DNA of 64,000 bases from positions 1-64,000 of the forward strand of contig NZ_NESK01000009.1 in the NCBI RefSeq assembly GCF_003063415.1, read 5' to 3'. A model generated the notes under the pieces. The model searched no databases. It was not told where the DNA came from and worked only from the letters and a program-made list of their open reading frames with translations. Origin of the DNA: Limnohabitans sp. 2KL-17 (GTDB taxonomy: Bacteria; Pseudomonadota; Gammaproteobacteria; Burkholderiales; Burkholderiaceae_C). The stretch's first letter is position 1; every line of letters starts with the position of its first letter. The translations under genes and the position numbers were made by a program. This document shows, in pieces, positions 55,269 to 63,156 of this stretch.

Positions 55269-56528
55269 TCATCCTGGTTTGGTCAGCGTGAACTGGATCA
55301 CATCGATGTTGGCCTCGTCGAACGCAGCTTCGCAATAGGCCAGGTAAAACGCCCACAGGCGGATGAAGCGGTCGTCAAACTGCAGCTTTTGCACTTCGTC
55401 GACTTGCTGCATGAAACGCTCTCGCCAGCGGCGCAATGTCTCGGCATAGTCGGGACCAAAGTTCAGCTCGTCCACCACCTGCAAGCCTGCGGCCTGCGCC
55501 TGTTTGCGAAACTCGCCAGGGCTTGGCAAACAGCCCCCTGGGAAAATGTACTGCTGAATGAAGTCGGTCGATTGCAGGTAACGCTCAAACAGACTGTCAT
55601 CGATGGTGATGCTTTGCACGCACGCACGGCCGCCGGGTTTCAGCAGGCGGCTGATGGTCTGGAAATATGTGGGCCAATAAGCTTGCCCCACCGCCTCGAT
55701 CATCTCGATGGAACAAATGGCGTCGAAGGGTTCGTCTGCAATGTCCCGGTAATCTTGCAAGCGCAAATCAGCATGCTGCTGCACGCCCTGGGCCTGCATG
55801 CGGGCATTGGCAAAGCCGAGTTGCTCGGTGGACAAGGTCACGCCTGTGATGTGCGCTCCAAATTCGGTGGTGGCCGCCTCGGCCAGAGCCCCCCACCCGC
55901 ATCCGATTTCAAGCACGCGGTCACCAGGCTTGGCGTTCACCATGCGCAAGGCACGGCGCACTTTGGCTTTTTGCGCATCCGCCATGGGCTGCGTCTTGTC
56001 GCCTTCAAACCAGGCTGACGAGTAATTCATCGTGCCATCCAGCCACAACTCGTAAAACGCATTGCCCAGGTCGTAATGTGCGTGGATGTTCTTGCGGCTG
56101 TTACTGCGGTTGTTGCGGTTGAGCAAGTGCTTGATGCGGTACGCCAAACGCCCCAGCCAGTGGCCATAAATCGCACCTTCAATGTGGTTGCGGTTGGCGA
56201 TCAAAAGACGCAGCAGCGCGGCCAAATCAGGCGTGGTCCATTCGCCGGCCATATAGCCTTCGGCGAAACCGATATCGCCCGACTTGAGCACCTCGGCGCA
56301 CATCTCCCAATGGTGAATGTGCAGCGCAGCAAAGGGGGCCTCATGCGTGCCAAAAACCTGGTAGTTGCCGTCGGGGGCATGCAGGGTGAGCGTGCCGATT
56401 TTCAGGCGAGCCAGCAAGCCCAGCAAGCGCGTTGCCGCTCTGGGCAAACTGATGTGCGGAATCCGCGCGGCTGCGGACTGGGTGCCAGCAATTGTGGCTG
56501 TATCTGCGGTCTTCATCGTGGGGGGCAT
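55269..56528 (-). CDS. Cyclopropane-fatty-acid-synthase-family methyltransferase
   Basis: About 419 residues. The AdoMet motif VLEIGCGWGALAE and the acidic SIEMIEAVGQAYW are typical of CFA synthases, which methylate double bonds of membrane phospholipid acyl chains; HAHYDLGNAFYELWLDGTMNYS is another signature. In Rhodobacter a related operon enzyme (UfaM) methylates unsaturated acyl chains on the way to furan fatty acids. The combination with DUF1365 and an FAD amine oxidase makes that or a similar lipid modification more likely than plain CFA synthesis. Confidence 0.87.
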   Translation of the reverse strand: MPPTMKTADTATIAGTQSAAARIPHISLPRAATRLLGLLARLKIGTLTLHAPDGNYQVFGTHEAPFAALHIHHWEMCAEVLKSGDIGFAEGYMAGEWTTPDLAALLRLLIANRNHIEGAIYGHWLGRLAYRIKHLLNRNNRSNSRKNIHAHYDLGNAFYELWLDGTMNYSSAWFEGDKTQPMADAQKAKVRRALRMVNAKPGDRVLEIGCGWGALAEAATTEFGAHITGVTLSTEQLGFANARMQAQGVQQHADLRLQDYRDIADEPFDAICSIEMIEAVGQAYWPTYFQTISRLLKPGGRACVQSITIDDSLFERYLQSTDFIQQYIFPGGCLPSPGEFRKQAQAAGLQVVDELNFGPDYAETLRRWRERFMQQVDEVQKLQFDDRFIRLWAFYLAYCEAAFDEANIDVIQFTLTKPG

Positions 56529-56545
56529 CCGGTGGGTTCCAGTGT

Positions 56546-57322
56546 TCAACGGGTCACAAATTCGCGAGGCAGTTCGGGCTTGCGCCAAAACGGTACTTTT
56601 TTAAGCCACAGCAGCAATGCATGCCAGTGGATGCGTGCCACCACACCCAAGGTCAGCAGCGGGTAGCGCCACATGACGCGGCGCAAGGCAGCCGCGTTGA
56701 GGGACTGAAGCTCTCCGCTCCAGCTGGTGTCAATCAGGGGACCGTCTGCATCGGCGTGGTCGACCCGCGCCACAATTCGCTCGATGCCCGAATGGCTAAC
56801 GCGCATGAAACGAAAACGGTATTCGCCCTGCACATCGCAAAAAGGGGATACATGGAAAACTTTGTTGGCCAATATCGTGTGACCATATTGCGGCTCTGGC
56901 AGCAGGTAGCAATGCCGTTCGCCAAAGGTGTTGTTCACCTCGGCAACGATGGCGGCCAACGTGCCATTGGTCCGATGCGCGTACCAAAAGCTCACGGGCT
57001 TGAAGGCGTGCCCCAAGACTCGGGGGAAGGCCTGCAGCCAGACCTCACCGCTCGCGTCCGTGATGCCTTCCTTGAGCAGCAACTCGTCCAACCAGGCCAG
57101 TGCGCCGCCCTGGTCTGCACTTCGTCCGTCACCATGGTCAGCGTCATGAAACGCAAACCACGCAGGGCGGTTGATGGCCAGCGCTGCCTTGCACTGCCCC
57201 GCTTGCAGACTGCGCATGGGCAACATCAGGAATGCCGTGGGGTAGGCGAATGCATGGTGCGCCGGACGATGGCGCGTATGCCTCACCTGGCCCCAGCCCA
57301 TGAGTGCGGTGACCGTTTTCAT
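56546..57322 (-). CDS. DUF1365 family protein
   Basis: A 258-residue protein. GQVRHTRHRPAHHAFAYP near the N-terminus and FPRVLGHAFKPVSFWYAH with VNNTFGERHCYLL are DUF1365 signatures. A hydrophobic C-terminal segment (ARIHWHALLLWLKKVPFW) suggests membrane contact. The family is nearly always found between an FAD amine oxidase and a CFA-type methylase, as here, pointing to a step in acyl-chain modification. It overlaps the oxidase gene by four bases. Confidence 0.88.
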   Translation of the reverse strand: MKTVTALMGWGQVRHTRHRPAHHAFAYPTAFLMLPMRSLQAGQCKAALAINRPAWFAFHDADHGDGRSADQGGALAWLDELLLKEGITDASGEVWLQAFPRVLGHAFKPVSFWYAHRTNGTLAAIVAEVNNTFGERHCYLLPEPQYGHTILANKVFHVSPFCDVQGEYRFRFMRVSHSGIERIVARVDHADADGPLIDTSWSGELQSLNAAALRRVMWRYPLLTLGVVARIHWHALLLWLKKVPFWRKPELPREFVTR

Positions 57323-58662
57323 GCCGCCAGCTTTTCAGGGTTGCTGTTGCCTTGCCCGTGGATTTGCTGGAGCAATGCGCGGCCTGCTTGAAGGCCTGAT
57401 TTGAGGCCATCTTCATGAAAGCCGTAACCTGTCCAGGCCCCGACATACCAGGTGTGTTGCTGGCCTTGCAGCAAAGGCAGGCGCTTTTGCGCTTCAATGG
57501 CGGCCAGGTCAAACACCGGATGCGCGTAATCGTATTCACCCACGATGGTGGACGGGTCAATGGCTTGCAGAGGATTGAGCGAAACCACCACCGGCTGCTC
57601 AAACGGAATGCGCTGCAAGCGGTTAAGCAAATAGTGCAGGCAGACCCTGGATGACTCGCGCTCGCTGCTGGCTGCGCGTTCGTAATTCCAGGCCGCCCAG
57701 GTTTTCTGGTTGGCAGGCAGCACGCTGGCGTCGGTATGCAACACCGCATGGTTGTCCTGATAGCGAATGGCCCCCAGCAAGCTGCGCTCGAAGTTGCTCG
57801 GTTCACGCAACAGGCCCAACGCCTGGTCGGTGTGCGTGGCGATCACGACCTGGTCAAAGCGCTCGGCATGACCGTCGGTGATGATGCGCACACCTTGCGC
57901 GTCGCGCTCGATCAGGCGCACGGGGGTGTTCAGGCGCTTGTCGCGCACATCCACCAAAATTTTCTCGACATAGGTGCGCGCGCCCCCCACCACGCTGAAC
58001 CACTGGGGGCGGTTGGTCACTTGAATCAGGCCATGGTTGTGGCAAAACCGGATCATGGTCGCTACGGGAAACTGCAGCATCTGGTCGGTCGGGCAACTCC
58101 AAATGCAACCCATCATGGGCAGAAAATACCAGTCCCGAAAAGCTTCGCTGAATCGGTTCACGCGCAAGAAATCGCTGAGCGGCTGTTGCATTTCTTTTTC
58201 GCGCTGCTCTTTGGCAATGCGGGTGCACAGCGCATTGAAGCGCATCACATCGGCCAGCATGCGCCAAAAGCGCGGGTTGACCAGATTGTCGCGCTGGGCA
58301 AACACACTGCTCAGGTCGGTGCCGCTCCACTCCAGGGTTTTTCCCTTCAGTGCACCTGGCACCTTGACGGAAAAAGACATGTCCGAGGGCGCCGTCTCGA
58401 CGCCCAGTTCGGCAAACAGGTTGATCAGGTTGGGGTAGGTGCGTTCGTTGAACACCAGAAAACCCGTATCCACCCCATGTGTCACTAAGCCCTGCGGTGT
58501 GGGCAGGGTCACGTCCACCGTGTGGGTGTGCCCGCCAAAATAATCACCCGCCTCGAACACGGTGATGTCGGCATAGCCCTTCAGGGTGTGAGCCACCGCA
58601 AGACCCGAAATGCCCGAACCCACGATGGCCAGTTTCATGCGGCGAATCGTGTTCTGGTTCAT
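57319..58662 (-). CDS. FAD-dependent amine-oxidase-family oxidoreductase
   Basis: A 447-residue flavoprotein. MKLAIVGSGISGLAVAHTLK gives the FAD-binding Rossmann motif and FEAGDYFGGHTHT the conserved second loop; the C-terminal YVGAWTGYGFHEDGLKSG completes the site. Relatives include carotenoid-type desaturases and oxidases. In the lipid context it may desaturate methylated acyl chains, as proposed for UfaD in furan-fatty-acid synthesis. Both ends overlap neighbouring genes by ATGA junctions. Confidence 0.87.
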   Translation of the reverse strand: MNQNTIRRMKLAIVGSGISGLAVAHTLKGYADITVFEAGDYFGGHTHTVDVTLPTPQGLVTHGVDTGFLVFNERTYPNLINLFAELGVETAPSDMSFSVKVPGALKGKTLEWSGTDLSSVFAQRDNLVNPRFWRMLADVMRFNALCTRIAKEQREKEMQQPLSDFLRVNRFSEAFRDWYFLPMMGCIWSCPTDQMLQFPVATMIRFCHNHGLIQVTNRPQWFSVVGGARTYVEKILVDVRDKRLNTPVRLIERDAQGVRIITDGHAERFDQVVIATHTDQALGLLREPSNFERSLLGAIRYQDNHAVLHTDASVLPANQKTWAAWNYERAASSERESSRVCLHYLLNRLQRIPFEQPVVVSLNPLQAIDPSTIVGEYDYAHPVFDLAAIEAQKRLPLLQGQQHTWYVGAWTGYGFHEDGLKSGLQAGRALLQQIHGQGNSNPEKLAA

Positions 58663-59258
58663 GGTTTGGCCTTGAGAGCTTTGTCGATCGCTCCCAACAG
58701 GCTTTTGCTGTCGGGCCCTGTCATGCTGCTGTATTGGTCAATGACCTTGCCATCGCGGCCAATCAGGTATTTGTGAAAGTTCCAGCGCGGCTTTTGGCCG
58801 GTTTGAGCGGTCAGTTGTTTGAACAAGGGCACAGCGCCATCGCCCGTGACCTGGGTTTTGGTGAACATCGGAAATTTAACGCCAAAGGTGCTGTCACAAA
58901 AATCGGCGATCTGTTTGTTGCTGCCGCTTTCTTGCGAGAAGTCATTGGATGGGAAGCCCAACACCACCAAGCCTTGGTTTTTGTACTGGGTGTTCAGCGC
59001 TTCCAGGCCTTTGTATTGCGAGGTGAATCCACAAAAACTGGCCGTGTTGACCACCAGCACCACCTTGCCCGCGTACTGGCACAGCGACTGGGGCTTTTCG
59101 TCTTGCAGTCGGTCAAAGCTGTGGTTCAGGATGGGCGGGCAGGCCGCTGGGGTCAATGCTGAACTGGCATGCGCCGCCCCGATGCCCAGCACCATGCCGA
59201 CCACCCACAAGGCCAACATCAACCGATTCAAGAGTTTATTTACCCACGCGTAATTCAT
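58659..59258 (-). CDS. Glutathione peroxidase family protein with signal peptide
   Basis: About 199 residues. The catalytic cysteine is in NTASFCGFTSQYKGLEAL, and the family motifs GFPSNDFSQESGSN and PRWNFHKYLI supply Gln, Trp and Asn. The N-terminus (NRLMLALWVVGMVLGIGAAHA) is a clear export signal, so it should reduce lipid or other peroxides in the periplasm. It is first in the operon. Several starts are possible (59318 GTG, 59276, 59258); 59258 gives the best signal peptide. Confidence 0.85.
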   Translation of the reverse strand: MNYAWVNKLLNRLMLALWVVGMVLGIGAAHASSALTPAACPPILNHSFDRLQDEKPQSLCQYAGKVVLVVNTASFCGFTSQYKGLEALNTQYKNQGLVVLGFPSNDFSQESGSNKQIADFCDSTFGVKFPMFTKTQVTGDGAVPLFKQLTAQTGQKPRWNFHKYLIGRDGKVIDQYSSMTGPDSKSLLGAIDKALKAKP

Positions 59259-59282
59259 TTGCACTTTAAAATTCATTTTGCG

Positions 59283-59313
59283 ACTGATCAGTTTAAACTT
59301 CTTTGTTAAGTTT
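59283..59313. promoter_or_regulatory. Palindromic divergent promoter region between GPx operon and DUF2256-photolyase
   Basis: The short intergenic region has the perfect palindrome ACTGATCAGT (59283-59292) and the inverted repeat AAACTT-N7-AAGTTT (59295-59313). TGATCA followed after 16 bases by TAAGTT resembles the TGATC/TAAG promoters of ChrR-linked ECF sigma factors that answer singlet oxygen. This would place a start about 30 bases before the DUF2256 gene. The sigma assignment is inference. Confidence 0.4.
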
Positions 59314-59345
59314 GTCACACCAGCTCATTTTCACTGGAGAAGACC

Positions 59346-59534
59346 ATGCCCAAACCCCCGGGTTTTAAAGGGAACAAACAAGATTTGCCCCAAAAACCTT
59401 GTGCCGTTTGTGGTCGACCCATGAGTTGGCGCAAAAGCTGGGCGAAAAACTGGGACAGCGTGTTGTATTGCAGCGACCGCTGCCGAGCCGACAAGTCCTC
59501 CGCACGCCCGCCGCAAAGCGTCCCACACACCTGA
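59346..59534 (+). CDS. DUF2256 zinc-ribbon protein
   Basis: A 62-residue basic protein. CAVCGRPMSWRKSWAKNW and YCSDRCR give a four-cysteine zinc-binding pattern diagnostic of DUF2256, which is regularly encoded next to photolyase or cryptochrome genes. GGAGAAG precedes the ATG. It ends eight bases before the photolyase start. It may bind DNA or assist the photolyase; no function is proven. Confidence 0.9.
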   Translation: MPKPPGFKGNKQDLPQKPCAVCGRPMSWRKSWAKNWDSVLYCSDRCRADKSSARPPQSVPHT

Positions 59535-59542
59535 AATTGAGC

Positions 59543-61135
59543 ATGGCACACCCCAAACCCGCAAGCACCCCCAACACGACCCCCACCAGGGGGCCTGATT
59601 GCCGCAACCTGATTTTGGTGCTGGGAGACCAACTGGGCTGGGACAACCCGGCGCTGGATGGATTTGACCCGGAAAAAGACCGGCTGCTGCTGATCGAGGC
59701 CGACAGCGAGGCCACGGAAGTATGGAACCACCAGGCCCGTATTGCGCTATTTTTGTCGGGCATGCGGCACTTTGCCAACGAGGCACACCAACGCCGCTGG
59801 CCTTGTACCTACATGAAAGTGGACGACCTGAGCCTGCCCACCGACTTTTCCGGGCGACTGGCCCACGCGCTGAAAAGCCACACCCCCAAAGCACTGGTGG
59901 TGATGGAAGCCGGGGCTTGGCGCATGGAAAAGCTGATCGAAGAGTCCGCTCAACTTGCCCAAGTGCTGTTGCGCTGGGTGGGCGACACCCACTCTTTATG
60001 CAGCCGCGCCGAATTTGCCAAGTGGGCAGGTGACAAAAAAGAGCTGCGCCTTGAATTTTTTTACCGCGAGATGCGAAAACGCCACGGCATCTTGATGGAA
60101 GGCAAAACGCCCATTGGGGGCCAGTGGAACTTCGACGCCGAGAACCGCAAAGGCTTTGGTGCCAAAGGCCCGGGCGCCGTGCCCCCGCCGGCACGCTTTG
60201 CGCCCGACCACGTCACGCAAGACGTGATCGACATGGTGCGCGAACGCTACGCCCAACACCCCGGCACGCTCGACCATTTTGCCTGGCCCGTCACCCGCGA
60301 AGAGGCCCTGGTGGCGCTACAGCACTTCATCGACCAACGCCTAGAAAGTTTCGGGGTCTGGCAGGATGCCATGTGGACCACGCTGCCCTTTGGCTGGCAC
60401 GCGCTGGTGGGCAGCAGCCTCAACCTGCATTTGCTCAACCCACGCGAGGTGATCGTGGCCGCCGAGCAGGCCTACCATGCCCGCGGTTTGCCACTGGCCA
60501 GTGTGGAAGGTTTCATTCGCCAGGTGCTGGGCTGGCGCGAATTCATTCGCGGTGTGTACTGGCTCGACATGCCACACATGGCCAACGCCAATTTCTACGG
60601 CCACACCCGCCCCTTGCCTGTTTGGTACTGGACGGGCAAAACCCACATGGCCTGCATGCAAGCCACCATCGGCCAGAGCCTGCAACACGGCTACGCACAC
60701 CATATCCAGCGCCTCATGGTCACCGGGCAGTTTGCCGTGCTGGCCGGCCTGGCTCCGCAAGAGGTCAGCGCCTGGTACCGCGCCATGTATGTTGATGCCG
60801 TGGAATGGGTGGAAACGCCCAACACCCTGGGCATGGCGCTGCACGCCAACGGCGGGCGCTTTACCAGCAAGCCCTATGTGGCCAGCGGCCAATACATCAG
60901 CCGCATGAGCAATTACTGCAAAGGCTGCCGCTACCAGCCCGAAGTGCGCAGCGGCCCCACCGCCTGCCCCATGACCACGCTGTACTGGGATTTTCTGATC
61001 CGCCATGAAGAAGACTTTGCAGGCAACCCGCGCACGGCATTGATGGTCAAGCATGTGGCGAAGATGGGCGACGAAGACAAGGCACTGATCCGTCAGCAGG
61101 CGAAAGACTGCAGACAGGGACTGGACAGCGTTTAA
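59543..61135 (+). CDS. Cryptochrome/photolyase family protein, FeS-type (PhrB-like)
   Basis: About 530 residues. The N-terminal LILVLGDQLGWDNPAL is the antenna domain of the FeS-BCP/PhrB group. FAD-domain motifs include VEGFIRQVLGWREFIRGVYW and YVDAVEWVETPNTLGMAL. The 4Fe-4S ligands are visible as YCKGC with a further cysteine in GPTACPM, and an earlier one in the FAD domain. These enzymes repair UV 6-4 photoproducts using light. It forms a unit with DUF2256. Confidence 0.92.
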   Translation: MAHPKPASTPNTTPTRGPDCRNLILVLGDQLGWDNPALDGFDPEKDRLLLIEADSEATEVWNHQARIALFLSGMRHFANEAHQRRWPCTYMKVDDLSLPTDFSGRLAHALKSHTPKALVVMEAGAWRMEKLIEESAQLAQVLLRWVGDTHSLCSRAEFAKWAGDKKELRLEFFYREMRKRHGILMEGKTPIGGQWNFDAENRKGFGAKGPGAVPPPARFAPDHVTQDVIDMVRERYAQHPGTLDHFAWPVTREEALVALQHFIDQRLESFGVWQDAMWTTLPFGWHALVGSSLNLHLLNPREVIVAAEQAYHARGLPLASVEGFIRQVLGWREFIRGVYWLDMPHMANANFYGHTRPLPVWYWTGKTHMACMQATIGQSLQHGYAHHIQRLMVTGQFAVLAGLAPQEVSAWYRAMYVDAVEWVETPNTLGMALHANGGRFTSKPYVASGQYISRMSNYCKGCRYQPEVRSGPTACPMTTLYWDFLIRHEEDFAGNPRTALMVKHVAKMGDEDKALIRQQAKDCRQGLDSV

Positions 61136-61146
61136 CAAGCACGCCC

Positions 61147-62043
61147 TCACTTGCGGCGGCTGATTTCCTTGAGCACATGCTGCTTAAATGCCAAGGCCAG
61201 TGGCGACAATTTCTTCGCAGCAGGATGGACAATGTGCCAAGTTGAGGGCAGGGGAAAGCCCACCACGTCAATGACGCTGACACCGTTTTCCTTTTGATGT
61301 CCATGCAAAGCGTTGAGCGAAACCACGCCCACACCCAAACCGCCAGCCACCGACTCCTTGATGGCTTCGTTGCTGCCCAGCTCCAGCCGAACGTCCGGGC
61401 GGAACTTCAACGTCTTGAAGAAATGATCCGCGGCCATGCGTGTGCCCGAACCCTTTTCCCGAAATATAAAACGACGTTGGGCCAACTCGTTCAAGGGCAC
61501 AGCACGCCGTTTGGCCAGCGGGTCAGACGCAGGGGCAATCACCACAATTGGATTCGGCATAAAGGCTTCATCCCCGAGGTCCATGTCCGAGGGCGGCATG
61601 GACATGATGTAAAAGTCATCAAGGTTCTCACGCAAACGCTGCACCACGCCATCGCGGTTCAGGATTTCCAATGAAACATCGATCGCAGGATGCTTGTTGC
61701 AAAAGCTGCCGATCAAGTGCGGCATGAAATACTTAGCGGTGCTGACCACCGCCACCCGCAGTTTGCCGCGCGACAAGCCCTTGGCAGCGTCAACGTTTTG
61801 CTGGAAGGCGTCCCAGGCCTGGGCCATTGAGCGCGCCGTCACGGCCAGCTCTTTGCCCACATCGGTCAGGTAAATTTTTTTACCCACCAACTCATAGATC
61901 GGCAACCCGACCGACTGGCTGACCTCTTTGAGCTGCATGGACGCCGTGGGTTGTGTCACATGCATCGCTTTGGCCGCTGCACTCACGCTGCCTGTTTCGG
62001 CCAGAGCCAAAAAAAGTCGCAATTGCCGAAAGGTGACATTCAT
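61147..62043 (-). CDS. LysR-family transcriptional regulator (CbbR-like)
   Basis: A 298-residue regulator. The winged helix FRQLRLFLALAETGSVSAAAKAM with VTQPTASMQLKEV is canonical, and the C-terminal periplasmic-binding-like effector domain has the CbbR-like FREKGSGTRMAADHFF. It is divergent from the SbtA-type transporter gene with 86 bases between, so it probably controls it. CbbR/CcmR relatives respond to inorganic-carbon metabolites, which fits the neighbour. Confidence 0.9.
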   Translation of the reverse strand: MNVTFRQLRLFLALAETGSVSAAAKAMHVTQPTASMQLKEVSQSVGLPIYELVGKKIYLTDVGKELAVTARSMAQAWDAFQQNVDAAKGLSRGKLRVAVVSTAKYFMPHLIGSFCNKHPAIDVSLEILNRDGVVQRLRENLDDFYIMSMPPSDMDLGDEAFMPNPIVVIAPASDPLAKRRAVPLNELAQRRFIFREKGSGTRMAADHFFKTLKFRPDVRLELGSNEAIKESVAGGLGVGVVSLNALHGHQKENGVSVIDVVGFPLPSTWHIVHPAAKKLSPLALAFKQHVLKEISRRK

Positions 62044-62129
62044 AGGTTTTTATCTATGCACAACTGTATAAGAATCGATTTTACAAGATGGATTGAAGTT
62101 TTTATGATTTCGGCAAAGAAAGCCCCTCC

Positions 62130-63149
62130 ATGCAGAACCTCATCGATCCCGCGATTCTTTTTTTCATCTTTGGCGTTCTAGCCGGCACAGTCAAATCGAA
62201 CCTGGAAATACCGACCGCCATCTCCCGCTTCTTGTCGTTGTACCTGTTGATGGCCCTGGGCCTGAAGGGCGGCTTCGCGCTGTCGCAGTCCGGCCTGACC
62301 GCCCAAGTCGGCGTTAGCCTAGCGGCGGCAATTGCGCTGGCGGTCACCATTCCTCTGATCGGTTACACCCTTTTGCGCCGCTTTGTCTCGAGCTTTGACG
62401 CTGCAGCGATTGCCGCAACCTATGGCTCAGTCAGCGCGGTGACCTTCGTCACCGCCGTGCAGTACCTTGAAAACCAGGGCGTTGCTTACGGTGGGCACAT
62501 GGCCGCGGCGATGGCCCTAATGGAGTCGCCCGCCATCATCCTGGCGGTCGTGTTTGCCAATTCTTTGCGTCAAAAAGCTGCCTTGAATGAAGGGGTGAAC
62601 GTGGGGGAGCAAGCCGGTGGCGCAGCCACCCTGGGAGGGCCACCCACCAAGACCCAGGGCTCTGTAGGTAAGATCCTGCACGAGTCCTTCACAGATGGCG
62701 CCCAGTTGCTGTTGCTGGGGGCCATGGTCATCGGCATGATCACTGGCGACACCGGCAAGGCCGCCATGCAACCGTTCTCCGGCGACCTGTTCAAGGGCAT
62801 GCTTTCGTTTTTCCTGCTTGACATGGGCTTGATGGCCGCACGCAACCTGCCCCAGGTCAAAGGCAAGTCTCCTGTGTTGGTGGCTTATGCCGTGCTGGGG
62901 CCCATGGTCCATGCGAGCATCGCTTTGGGCCTTGCTTATCTGCTGCAGTTGACCGCTGGTGATGGTGCTTTGCTGATGGTGCTGGCGGCAAGTGCCTCTT
63001 ACATTGCCGTGCCCGCTGTGCTTAGAAATGCGCTGCCCGAAGCCGCCCCCTCGCTCTACTTTGGCCTGAGTCTGGGACTGACTTTTCCGCTGAACATCGT
63101 GTTTGGCATTCCCGCCTACGTGTCACTGGCACAGGCGCTGTTAGCGTGA
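62130..63149 (+). CDS. SbtA-type sodium-dependent bicarbonate transporter family protein
   Basis: A 339-residue membrane protein with about ten helices. The N-terminus LIDPAILFFIFGVLAGTVKSNLEIP, the GSVSAVTFVTA motif and FLLDMGLMAARNL match the SbtA/DUF897 family of high-affinity Na/bicarbonate symporters. The cytoplasmic loop near residues 155-185 is Gly-rich. No sbtB (PII-like) gene follows. No RuBisCO genes are in view, so it may supply bicarbonate for anaplerotic carboxylation. Transport of another anion cannot be excluded. Confidence 0.87.
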   Translation: MQNLIDPAILFFIFGVLAGTVKSNLEIPTAISRFLSLYLLMALGLKGGFALSQSGLTAQVGVSLAAAIALAVTIPLIGYTLLRRFVSSFDAAAIAATYGSVSAVTFVTAVQYLENQGVAYGGHMAAAMALMESPAIILAVVFANSLRQKAALNEGVNVGEQAGGAATLGGPPTKTQGSVGKILHESFTDGAQLLLLGAMVIGMITGDTGKAAMQPFSGDLFKGMLSFFLLDMGLMAARNLPQVKGKSPVLVAYAVLGPMVHASIALGLAYLLQLTAGDGALLMVLAASASYIAVPAVLRNALPEAAPSLYFGLSLGLTFPLNIVFGIPAYVSLAQALLA

Positions 63150-63156
63150 GTGGCGC

